Of a stretch of DNA of 20,755 nt, positions 7,987-16,100 are shown piece after piece. The DNA is from a virus: positions 1-20,755 of the IMG/VR virus record IMGVR_UViG_3300030406_002194, one strand, 5' to 3'. Numbering within the stretch: the stretch's first letter is position 1; every line of letters begins with the position of its first letter. The position numbers were made by a program, and so were the translations under genes. The notes under the pieces are model-generated. The model made no database searches, was not told the origin of the DNA, and saw only the letters and a program-made list of their open reading frames with translations.

Positions 7987-10745
7987 TGAACAGAGCTTTA
8001 TTACAACGGCAGATGTTTGCCAATGGCGGAGCAGCTGTGCCTAATGAATTTAAGGGTTTTTCTAAACTGCCTGAAGATGTGCAAATGAAGATGAACCCAG
8101 AACTAGCTAAAAAGTATGAAGAAGGCGGTGTAGCTGGTCTTATGTCACAACCTGACATGGCGGCAATGCCTATGGGGTCTACACAAGAGGCTGTTGATCC
8201 AGCTGTACTGGAGACTGCACTACAAGGTGCTTCAGAAGAAGTTGGTGATTTAGAGCAAGCTGGTGATTTTAAAAGTATGATGGATCAGTTCTCTGGTGAA
8301 GAAAAGTCAGAAGAAGAAAGACGGGATGATTTAGCAAGCATAGTTGGACCTGAAGACGCGGCTCAAACACCGGACAGTGTTTTGGCCCTTGTTACACCAG
8401 TTGTACAAATATCTATGTTAGATCAGGGCATCGCGCCGATGGCTCAGGAAGCGATGGACACCCCAGTTGAAGGCGATATGGCTGGCGGAATAATGAGCAT
8501 GACGGGGGCTGGCAACGAACCACCCGTAAATTTTAACCAAGGCGGGGAGGTCCTCCGCCGTGGAGACGAGGACCCAGTTAAGTTTTTTCAAGGCGGTGAT
8601 GTATCGATTACACCTATGACCGATTTTGATCTTGATCTTGGCGCGGACATAGCTAAACTTCAACCGGTATTTGCTAAGTATATGAAAGGTACTGATCCCG
8701 AAGTCCGCAAAAGAAATTTACAGTCAGACATATTATTTGATATAGCTAATACAGCTTTGGCTTTTTCTGCGCCTATGCAAGGGGAAAAAGCTGGATTGAG
8801 CCCAATTCAACGATTGGCTATGGCTACACAACAAACACAGCTACTACCAAAAATACAACAACGAACTGCAAAAAGCCTTGCAGAAGCGAAAGCTGAAGAA
8901 AAAGCACCTTTAACCGCTGCTATAAATACCGCGACACAACTTGGGTTAGAAAAATTAAAGCAAACAGGTAAAGAAAGACTAACTGTTTTTGATACGGCTA
9001 CACAACTTTTGAAACAATCAAGAGAACTTACATCTAAAAAGGCTTTACAAGAAGATGCTCAAGAATATGGTTTAAATTTACAAAAGTCTAAGTTTGGTTT
9101 GCAAACTTTGTTGGATAAGATAAATGCAGGTTTAAAATTTAAATACGATAGTAAATTAGCAGATCAAAAACTTGAGGCTGAAAAAGAATTAAAAGCTGTG
9201 CAAGCTAAAATTGATGAAAACCAAATAGAAATTAAACATCAAAACTTAGTGAAGATAGAGAATCAAAAATTAGCAGGCAATAAAGAGTTGCAAGAAATGA
9301 AAGATATTTCAGCCATGGCTAGAACTAATGCTGACAATACAACCAAAATAGGTATAGCCGCATCTAATAATCAAACTAAAAAAGAAATCGCCTCTGAAAA
9401 CAACAACGTCAAAAGAATTATAGCAGATAACAAATTAAAATTAGATAAAGAAAGATTAGATTTTAATAAAGTACAAGAAGAAAACAAAGTAAACCAGCTT
9501 GCTATATCTAATAGTTTAAATGCAGATAAATTTAATCTTGATGTACAAAAGTTAGAGGCAGAAAAACTCAAAAACTTTTTAGCAAATGAAAGAGCAAAAG
9601 AGGCAGGTTTTAGAGACTCACGGCGAATAAGATTAGCAGAAAAACGTCTAGAGGATATTGACCGAGCTACCCTTCAATTTAATAAATTTAAATTTTTGAC
9701 TGGAAACGAACTTGAAAAAGCAAAGTTTGAGTTTAACAAATTGCAAGAAGAAAACAAAGTTAGGTATCAAAATGAACAACTTATAGTGTCACAACGACTT
9801 GCTGGTATAAAAGCTAATCTAGCTGCTTTAGAACAAAGTAAGTTTACTTTTGAGAAACAGGCAGCAGATTTAGATAAGTTTGGTAAAACATTAGATGCGA
9901 GAACTTTATCATACATATCAAGTCAAAGTGTACTAAATGACTATGCAAAAGGTGAAAACAACCAGACTAGTAATGAAATAAACGCTCTTGTGACACAATA
10001 TATTTCACCAACACCTCGTTGGGACGAAGCTACGAAGAGTTTTGTTATGAGAACAAACAAACTGCCACAAGAGTTTTTAAATGCTGTTAAACAAAGATCA
10101 CAAATATCAGGTGCTAATCTACCAACCGGTCTTGAAGAGGTAAAAACTGGCGATAAAAAAGACGATAAACAAACCGGTATAGATCAAAGATTAGTTGTTG
10201 ATGACTTCATGGGCACTGGTCAATCAGTCAATCTAACAGATATAAACATACCAAAATTACCAATAGATGCCGAAAAAGCGGGAGCTACGGGATCAGGTGA
10301 TTATCTAGCAAATGTTGTAAATTTAGTCTTTGAAACAGCAGGTATAGGACAACCGTTTAAAGGAACAGCTCGTTCTAAGAAAGAGCTTGATGCAATAAAT
10401 GTTGATCTTGTAAACGTAATACTTGAAGGTATTGAAGGTACAACTGCAAGAGATCAACGAAGAGAGATTAGAAGAATATTACCTGATGTAAGTGCGTTTA
10501 TAGGTGGCGATGAGACAGCGGCCGGCAAAGTTAAGGAAGTGATAAATTTCATTGACAGAAAGTTAGAAACTGAGATCACAGGTTTAAATCAACTTGTGTT
10601 AGGCAAAGTTGACTTTACAAAACAGGCGTCAAGAGTATTAAGATTAAAACAATTAAAAGCAGGATATCAAGGATTTTTAGATGCTTACAATTTACAAAAA
10701 GGCGGTGGAAGTGAAAAACCTCCACTATCTAGTTTTAGGAAATAA
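7983..10745 (+). CDS. Probable internal virion protein with long coiled coil (920 aa)
   Basis: ATG at 7983 overlaps the previous TGA by the ATGA arrangement; a second ATG at 7986 would remove one residue and cannot be excluded. Residues 1-210 are low-complexity and acidic with four Gly-Gly motifs (15-16, 48-49, 187-188, 204-205). Residues about 210-300 form a conserved block (KLQPVFAKYMKG, ILFDIANTALAFSAP) that I recognise from marine-phage internal proteins. Residues about 340-650 are a Lys/Glu/Asn/Gln-rich helical region with heptad-like spacing, in which a 17-residue segment recurs at 487-503 and 577-593. The last 270 residues are mixed helical. An elongated virion protein ejected with the DNA, or forming a trans-envelope channel, is the likely role by analogy with T7 gp15/gp16. 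No peptidase or transglycosylase motif was seen. Confidence 0.6.
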   Translation: MMNRALLQRQMFANGGAAVPNEFKGFSKLPEDVQMKMNPELAKKYEEGGVAGLMSQPDMAAMPMGSTQEAVDPAVLETALQGASEEVGDLEQAGDFKSMMDQFSGEEKSEEERRDDLASIVGPEDAAQTPDSVLALVTPVVQISMLDQGIAPMAQEAMDTPVEGDMAGGIMSMTGAGNEPPVNFNQGGEVLRRGDEDPVKFFQGGDVSITPMTDFDLDLGADIAKLQPVFAKYMKGTDPEVRKRNLQSDILFDIANTALAFSAPMQGEKAGLSPIQRLAMATQQTQLLPKIQQRTAKSLAEAKAEEKAPLTAAINTATQLGLEKLKQTGKERLTVFDTATQLLKQSRELTSKKALQEDAQEYGLNLQKSKFGLQTLLDKINAGLKFKYDSKLADQKLEAEKELKAVQAKIDENQIEIKHQNLVKIENQKLAGNKELQEMKDISAMARTNADNTTKIGIAASNNQTKKEIASENNNVKRIIADNKLKLDKERLDFNKVQEENKVNQLAISNSLNADKFNLDVQKLEAEKLKNFLANERAKEAGFRDSRRIRLAEKRLEDIDRATLQFNKFKFLTGNELEKAKFEFNKLQEENKVRYQNEQLIVSQRLAGIKANLAALEQSKFTFEKQAADLDKFGKTLDARTLSYISSQSVLNDYAKGENNQTSNEINALVTQYISPTPRWDEATKSFVMRTNKLPQEFLNAVKQRSQISGANLPTGLEEVKTGDKKDDKQTGIDQRLVVDDFMGTGQSVNLTDINIPKLPIDAEKAGATGSGDYLANVVNLVFETAGIGQPFKGTARSKKELDAINVDLVNVILEGIEGTTARDQRREIRRILPDVSAFIGGDETAAGKVKEVINFIDRKLETEITGLNQLVLGKVDFTKQASRVLRLKQLKAGYQGFLDAYNLQKGGGSEKPPLSSFRK
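9441..9761 (+). repeat. Two 51-base coding repeats exactly 270 bases apart in the coiled coil
   Basis: Copy one (9441-9491) and copy two (9711-9761) encode 17-residue segments that share F-N-K-x-Q-E-E-N-K-V and begin L-D/E-K. The DNA of the last 21 bases is nearly identical, while earlier codons differ. A partial third version (QFNKFKF) precedes copy two. This suggests that the coiled coil grew by duplication with a period of 90 residues. Confidence 0.7.
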
Positions 10746-10750
10746 AATTA

Positions 10751-13700
10751 ATGGCAGAAAAAGAACCACCAAAAATTGAGTTTGACGTTCCGTCAGCTTT
10801 ATCTTCAGGCTATACAGCGTCTGACATTGCTAAATATTTAACAGAGCAATCTGGATTAGATTATGACGAAGCTATAAGAGGCGGTTATGATGATGACTCT
10901 TTAATTATGAATTTAGCTACAAAAGACGGAGAGGCCTACACGGATCCAAGTGCTTTCAAGGTATTTACAGAGTCAGCAGCTAAAGGTTTGATGCAATCGA
11001 TCCCTGCTTTTGAAGGCGGTAAGATGGGTTTTCAAATAGGTATGAAATTACCGGGGCCTTTAAAACTTCTAACACCTATAACAACTGCTGGCGGAGCTTT
11101 GTCTGGTTACGTTTTTGGAGATAACTTATCTGAGTTGTTTAATTTTGAAGATAATGTAGTGCCCAGTAAGATGCCTTATAAAGTTATGGGCGAAACTGCG
11201 GGTGGTGGTATGGGTTTTTTTCAGGCTCCATTTAGGGCAGCAGCAACCGTGCAACCCGGCACTTTTGCATGGATGAAACAAAATGCAAAAGATTTAGGAT
11301 CAAAACTTGACTCAACCTTTTTAGAGAAATTAGGATATTCGGCACAAAGGTTTCCGGGACTTACGCTTGCCATGGAGGGTACCAGCGTTGCTGGAGCTTC
11401 GGTTGCTGGTGCCTTATCAGAAGCAGCAAAACCCGGAGATAATTTTAATAGATTACTGTCTGAGCTTTTTGGCGGCACAGCTGGGCCTACAATACTAATG
11501 GGTTTTGCACCGGCTATATTTACAGGTGCTAAAAATTTAAGTAAATATTTTACAGCTGAAGGTAGAATGGATTTAGCTGGCACTCAACTGAAAAAAATAT
11601 TAGATGATGCCGGCGTTGATATAAACAAACTTCTTCAAACTATTGATGATGCAGATGATATGGGCATAGAAAATATGTCCACAGCGGCTGTGACTGGGGA
11701 GCAAGCTCTAACATCATTAAACAAAAAACTATTTAGTAATTATAAGTATTTTGAACCAGAGTTAGTTGGTCAACTTAGAAAAAATTTATCTGGCGCAGAA
11801 AAGCTGATAACTAAAATGGTTGGAACAAATGATCCAAACTTAATAGCAGATGCAGCTAAGATTAGAGATGAACTGTTTAAGGCTAAAATCACTTTACGTT
11901 TAGCAGATGCAAGGATAAAAGCTGAGAACATTATTGGTAAAATGGCTCCGGGTCCGGACACAGCTACTAAAGCGTCAAACACAATACAAGATTTAGTCTT
12001 CAAAGCTTTAGATGATGTAAGAGCAGAAGAAAAAAGATTATATCAACTTATACCCGGTGGCACAGAAATCACCGCCCCTGCGACACGAAAAACATTACAA
12101 CAAATTATTGGCAAAGAAATATTAGAGGGTGAGTTAAAAGAATTAGGGATTAAACCATCTGGTTTGCAGGTAATTAATAAAATATTAGGTGTAACAACAG
12201 AAGCACCCGGTTTTACAAAAAACTTTTTAAATGCAAGTGACAAAAATCAAAGAGGGTTTTTTTCAGTTGTTGGTTACTCACCAACGCCTTTAGTGGGAGT
12301 TAAGGAGCCTAGTGGAAAATGGCAAATCGATAAATCAATAATTGAAGGTGAGTATGATTTAAAAAGAGGTGCTCTAAACAATTTAACAATAGATGATTTA
12401 CGAAAAAACAATCTCTCTGCATTGGATAACGTATTCTTCCAAGAAACTGGCGAAGCTATACCTGAAAGTATAAGAAAAGATTTACTTAACGATTTATCAA
12501 GTAAGCATCTGAAATCTTTAAGAGAAGCTTCTTCATCCTTAACATTTAGGGGAAGTGCAGATAATAAAAGTTTAGGTAAATTAATTGACGAATACATTAA
12601 GGAATTTACTTCAAAACAACCTGAACAAGAAACTACATCTCTTCTTGACGAAAAGTTTTTATCTTTAAAAGAAATATTAAATTTAAGGTCACAACTTTTC
12701 TCTACAGCAAGAGCTAAATCAGCTTCGGGTGATACAAGAGACGCGGGTATAATTAACAAAATAGCAAATGCCATAACAGACGACATTGGGACTAAAGCTG
12801 ATGCTGGAGATGGCACAAGTGTAACAAATTTACTTAAACAGGCACATTCTTTTAGTAAATCCTTGAATGATACTTTCACAAGAGGCTTTCCAAACACAAT
12901 ATTAAAAAGACAAAAGTCTGGTAAGTTGAATGTAATTCCTGAGTTGGCTATAAATTCAATTTTTCAAGGTGGAGGAGACGCAGTAGCTTATAATTACAGC
13001 GGGATAGAAAGTGCAATTACTTTTTTACAAAAACAGTCTGGTAAAGAATTAGACGAGGCTCTTACTAACAAATTAGGTACATTGAAGGCATCACAGGAAG
13101 ACTTACTATATGTTATGTTTTCTGAAGTTGTAAACCAAGAAACTAAACGCGTCGATGGGGATAAACTTGCAAGGTTTATGAGTTATGCAAAAGGGGGCTA
13201 TGGCAAAGTTTTAGACCGCTTTCCTGATCTTAAAAATGATTTAAAAGATTTACAAACAGCACAAAACCTATATGACGCACGAAAACAATATTATGGCGAG
13301 GTGGTGCAAGGTATTTTAAAACCGGGTAATTTACAAGCAAAAAGACGATTAAAAAATGTATTCTCATTTGCCGACTTACTTCCCGCCGATACAAATCCGG
13401 GTTTTGTTATTTCAAACGCAATAGGTGAACCAAATAGAAGACCGGGAAACCCAGTAAATAATCTTAAAAGAATTATTGCTTTTGGTAAAAAAGCCGAAAA
13501 CCCTGATGTATTGGAAGGTATTAAAGAAACTATTTTTGATAGAGCGTTTCAATTTGCTCGTAATGAAAAAGACGTTATAGATTTTAAAGCTTTTAAAGAT
13601 TATTTAATTAAACCGATGGTAAAGGGACAGCCTAGTGTATTGGAGATATTGAGAAACACCGGTGTATTAAGTAGTGATGAAGCGTTGAGGTTTAGTCAAA

Positions 13701-15655
13701 TAACTAACAGGATGATTACAGCACAAAAAAGCATACCGGATGATGCTACAAAACCTATTGAGGGTCCTTTAGTATCAGGCGTCAATACCTTTGTTGATTT
13801 GTTTGCTAGATTAGTTGGTTCTAAAGTTGGTAGTATGTTAGCAAGTGTAATACCGGGTAGAGGTCAGGGTATAATTGAATCTGCTGCGGGTGTTAGAACT
13901 GTGATTGGTGGTTTAAACATACCAACCTCAATGACACAAGATTTATTATTGCAAGCTGCAAGAGATCCTAAATTTTTTAAATTGTTAGTTACAAGACCTA
14001 AAACAGAAAAAGAAGCTGTAGTTACAGCGAAAAGAGTTAGAGCTTACTTACTAAATGCTGGGCTTGGATTTGTATCAAGAGAATTAGATGATGACACAGA
14101 AGAATTTAAAAAAGGTGCACCGCCTTTACCACGACAGTTTGATCCAGATTTCATACCAGATAAACAGAGTTCGGTTAACTTGCCAAAAGAGGGGTTTCCC
14201 ACCACCCAAACGGCAACGGTACCACAAAGCGGGGTGAACGCCCGTCTCGCGGCTAATGTGGGCGCAGCCCCACAGGCCGCGCCTAATCTTAATCAGAGAC
14301 AGCAGTTCGCATCTTTGTTTCCTAATGATCCAATATCCGGATTGATAAATGCACAGCAGCCTCCAAGATTAATGGCTGAAGGCGGTGATGTACCTGATTT
14401 AAGAGAAGCACCAGAAGTTGATGATTTAAGAGCTCTTACTCTTGAAGAGTTTAAAGAGGCTACCCTAAAACATTTGCTTGAGCTACAAGATCAAAAAGAC
14501 AGAGCTTACGAAAAATATGTTGAACCAACAAAATACTCAATAATAGGACCTCTTTACGGAGGCCGCGGTCCACAAAACAATCCTATTTTTTTAAAGGAAG
14601 CTCAACAACTAGAACAAGAAATGCGAAACTTTGGTATAGATAGACAAAAAGCAATAGCTAATTATGAGGATGCTTTGCGAGAGGGCAAGATGGTAAGCAT
14701 GAGAAGTGCTAAAGATATTGAACAAGGCAATGTCATAATTAGGGGTTTTCCTGATTATTTAGTAAACCCTGTAAAAAACATGAGGCAAGGCGGAGCTGCT
14801 TATGACATGGGACTTGAAGGCGATCTCGCGGCTCAAGAGACAATACAAAGTGCTTTGGAGGGCGGGTCTGATAATAATGAAACACCACCATCTTTTAATT
14901 TTCGTAACGTACCCACTACAGTTAGCAGAGGTATATTAAGCCTCATGGATAAAATAAACATGGCTCCTGATATAACAGGCTTACAGGGTTTTGTAAGAAA
15001 TACACCTGTTGGAGTAACCGCACCTGTAGGTTTACAAACAAACATAGGGGGTTTTCCTGTAAGTTTTACACCAACTTTTAACAAAGGCGGTATTGGGTTT
15101 CTTGCTGAAACTACCTTCAAAGACGGTGGTGCGGTTGAGGATGAGTACGGTCAAGATGACGATATGGATTACACCGACGTAGATTATGGGTATATGAGCG
15201 ACGAAGATGGTTCTACAGATGATTTTGATATTGCAACAAATATTGGTAAAGCCACTGGTGGAACTTTAGTAGGTGAAATACCTTATGATCTTTTTAATTT
15301 AAGAGATCAAATGAATAAAAAAGCTTTAGAAACTTATAAACAAGGTCAAATACCTGACTATTTATATGATGACAAAGGTAACATAACCGCGGTAGGTGGC
15401 TTGGCTCCTCCCGGCTCTAGCTTCAGAGGCATACCAACAAATCCTGTCTCTGCAATAGCCATGTTAGGTAATATGATGGGAGCTCGTACCTACACAGGAT
15501 ATGATCCTTCTTTATATGCTGGTGGTGATCCTAACAGTGAAAATGGTGGCATAGCTAATTTACCAAGCGCGCCTGTTGACACAGCAGAAATAAGAAGAAG
15601 AGCCATAGATTTATACAACATGGACCCAAACAGATACAGATTATTCGGATCATAA
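10751..15655 (+). CDS. Large internal virion / ejection protein with C-terminal extension (1634 aa)
   Basis: AGGAAAT about ten bases before the ATG marks the start, five bases after the previous stop. Residues 10-55 contain a GYTASDIAKYL unit and a weaker second GGYDDDSL unit, a signature of very large internal proteins of podovirus-like phages ('GYS-x-x-EI-x-x-YL'). Gly/Ala-rich hydrophobic stretches at about 83-130, 205-225 and 240-262 could contact membrane. Residues 270-1120 are mainly helical and charged. Near 1180-1200 is QRQQFASLFPNDPISGLI, which I recall as lying close to the C-terminus of related proteins. Beyond it lie about 430 more residues with five Gly-Gly motifs and an acidic Asp/Tyr stretch at about 1463-1492. 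It probably forms or lines the DNA ejection conduit. No lytic transglycosylase motif was identified. Confidence 0.6.
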   Translation: MAEKEPPKIEFDVPSALSSGYTASDIAKYLTEQSGLDYDEAIRGGYDDDSLIMNLATKDGEAYTDPSAFKVFTESAAKGLMQSIPAFEGGKMGFQIGMKLPGPLKLLTPITTAGGALSGYVFGDNLSELFNFEDNVVPSKMPYKVMGETAGGGMGFFQAPFRAAATVQPGTFAWMKQNAKDLGSKLDSTFLEKLGYSAQRFPGLTLAMEGTSVAGASVAGALSEAAKPGDNFNRLLSELFGGTAGPTILMGFAPAIFTGAKNLSKYFTAEGRMDLAGTQLKKILDDAGVDINKLLQTIDDADDMGIENMSTAAVTGEQALTSLNKKLFSNYKYFEPELVGQLRKNLSGAEKLITKMVGTNDPNLIADAAKIRDELFKAKITLRLADARIKAENIIGKMAPGPDTATKASNTIQDLVFKALDDVRAEEKRLYQLIPGGTEITAPATRKTLQQIIGKEILEGELKELGIKPSGLQVINKILGVTTEAPGFTKNFLNASDKNQRGFFSVVGYSPTPLVGVKEPSGKWQIDKSIIEGEYDLKRGALNNLTIDDLRKNNLSALDNVFFQETGEAIPESIRKDLLNDLSSKHLKSLREASSSLTFRGSADNKSLGKLIDEYIKEFTSKQPEQETTSLLDEKFLSLKEILNLRSQLFSTARAKSASGDTRDAGIINKIANAITDDIGTKADAGDGTSVTNLLKQAHSFSKSLNDTFTRGFPNTILKRQKSGKLNVIPELAINSIFQGGGDAVAYNYSGIESAITFLQKQSGKELDEALTNKLGTLKASQEDLLYVMFSEVVNQETKRVDGDKLARFMSYAKGGYGKVLDRFPDLKNDLKDLQTAQNLYDARKQYYGEVVQGILKPGNLQAKRRLKNVFSFADLLPADTNPGFVISNAIGEPNRRPGNPVNNLKRIIAFGKKAENPDVLEGIKETIFDRAFQFARNEKDVIDFKAFKDYLIKPMVKGQPSVLEILRNTGVLSSDEALRFSQITNRMITAQKSIPDDATKPIEGPLVSGVNTFVDLFARLVGSKVGSMLASVIPGRGQGIIESAAGVRTVIGGLNIPTSMTQDLLLQAARDPKFFKLLVTRPKTEKEAVVTAKRVRAYLLNAGLGFVSRELDDDTEEFKKGAPPLPRQFDPDFIPDKQSSVNLPKEGFPTTQTATVPQSGVNARLAANVGAAPQAAPNLNQRQQFASLFPNDPISGLINAQQPPRLMAEGGDVPDLREAPEVDDLRALTLEEFKEATLKHLLELQDQKDRAYEKYVEPTKYSIIGPLYGGRGPQNNPIFLKEAQQLEQEMRNFGIDRQKAIANYEDALREGKMVSMRSAKDIEQGNVIIRGFPDYLVNPVKNMRQGGAAYDMGLEGDLAAQETIQSALEGGSDNNETPPSFNFRNVPTTVSRGILSLMDKINMAPDITGLQGFVRNTPVGVTAPVGLQTNIGGFPVSFTPTFNKGGIGFLAETTFKDGGAVEDEYGQDDDMDYTDVDYGYMSDEDGSTDDFDIATNIGKATGGTLVGEIPYDLFNLRDQMNKKALETYKQGQIPDYLYDDKGNITAVGGLAPPGSSFRGIPTNPVSAIAMLGNMMGARTYTGYDPSLYAGGDPNSENGGIANLPSAPVDTAEIRRRAIDLYNMDPNRYRLFGS
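14190..14280 (+). other. GC-rich linker patch inside the 1634-aa gene
   Basis: By direct count, 42 of the 60 bases at 14221-14280 are G or C, against 22 of 60 at 14041-14100 in the same gene. The patch encodes an extended Pro/Ala/Gln/Gly linker and uses codons such as GCC, GCG, CTC, GGG and CCC that are scarce nearby. It contains a hairpin with TGTGGG (14257-14262) pairing with CCCACA (14269-14274) across six bases. It lies just before the QFASLFPNDP motif. Confidence 0.75.
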
Positions 15656-15656
15656 G

Positions 15657-16100
15657 ATGCAACTTAGTAAAAACTTTACATTGCTTGAACTTACAAAAAG
15701 CCAGACCGCTGAACGTAAGGGTATAGACAATACACCTAACGCAGATCATATATATAACCTTACCGCACTAGCTGAAAACATTTTGCAGCCAATAAGAGAT
15801 GAGTGGGGCTCTTTTATTGTATCAAGCGGTTATCGTTCAGTAGCTTTGTGTGAGGCGATTGGCTCAAAATCAACTAGCCAACATGCAAAAGGCGAAGCAG
15901 CTGACTTTGAAGTAGCTGGTGTAGACAACTACAAATTAGCGTCTTGGATAGAAGCAAACTTACCCTTCGATCAGTTAATATTAGAGTGTTATACAGGTGG
16001 CAACACAGGCTGGATACACTGCTCATATGTCCCAGACGGACGTAAAGAAACACTCACCTATGACAGACAGAACGGCTACAGAAAAGGTTTGCTATCTTAA
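15657..16100 (+). CDS. Peptidase M15-type peptidoglycan hydrolase, probable endolysin (147 aa)
   Basis: The protein has the layout of the small D-Ala-D-Ala carboxypeptidase/endopeptidase family M15 (M15_3 type). It has an N-terminal FTLLELTKSQTA segment, SGYRS at 57-61, a zinc-site motif SQHAKGEAADF (His76, Asp83), a probable catalytic Glu110 in LILE, and the third zinc ligand His121 in GWIHCSY. All expected catalytic positions are present and the length is normal for a single-domain enzyme. It would cut peptide bonds in peptidoglycan. No signal peptide or membrane segment is visible, so release to the wall would need a holin, which I do not see. The start lies one base after the preceding stop with a weak GGAT upstream. 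Its position after the ejection genes also allows a role in entry. It converges with the helicase gene and overlaps it by nine bases. Confidence 0.88.
   Translation: MQLSKNFTLLELTKSQTAERKGIDNTPNADHIYNLTALAENILQPIRDEWGSFIVSSGYRSVALCEAIGSKSTSQHAKGEAADFEVAGVDNYKLASWIEANLPFDQLILECYTGGNTGWIHCSYVPDGRKETLTYDRQNGYRKGLLS

Noticed and set aside
8541-8559. GC-rich palindrome (GGAGG/CCTCC) that could be a terminator
   Set aside because: It lies inside a long coding region, the loop would be too small without opening pairs, and the nearest T-run is about 25 bases further on. It encodes a Gly-Gly-Glu-Val motif.
12274-12897. 207-codon open frame on the minus strand
   Set aside because: Antisense to the conserved plus-strand 1634-aa gene, with no recognisable motif or upstream ribosome site.
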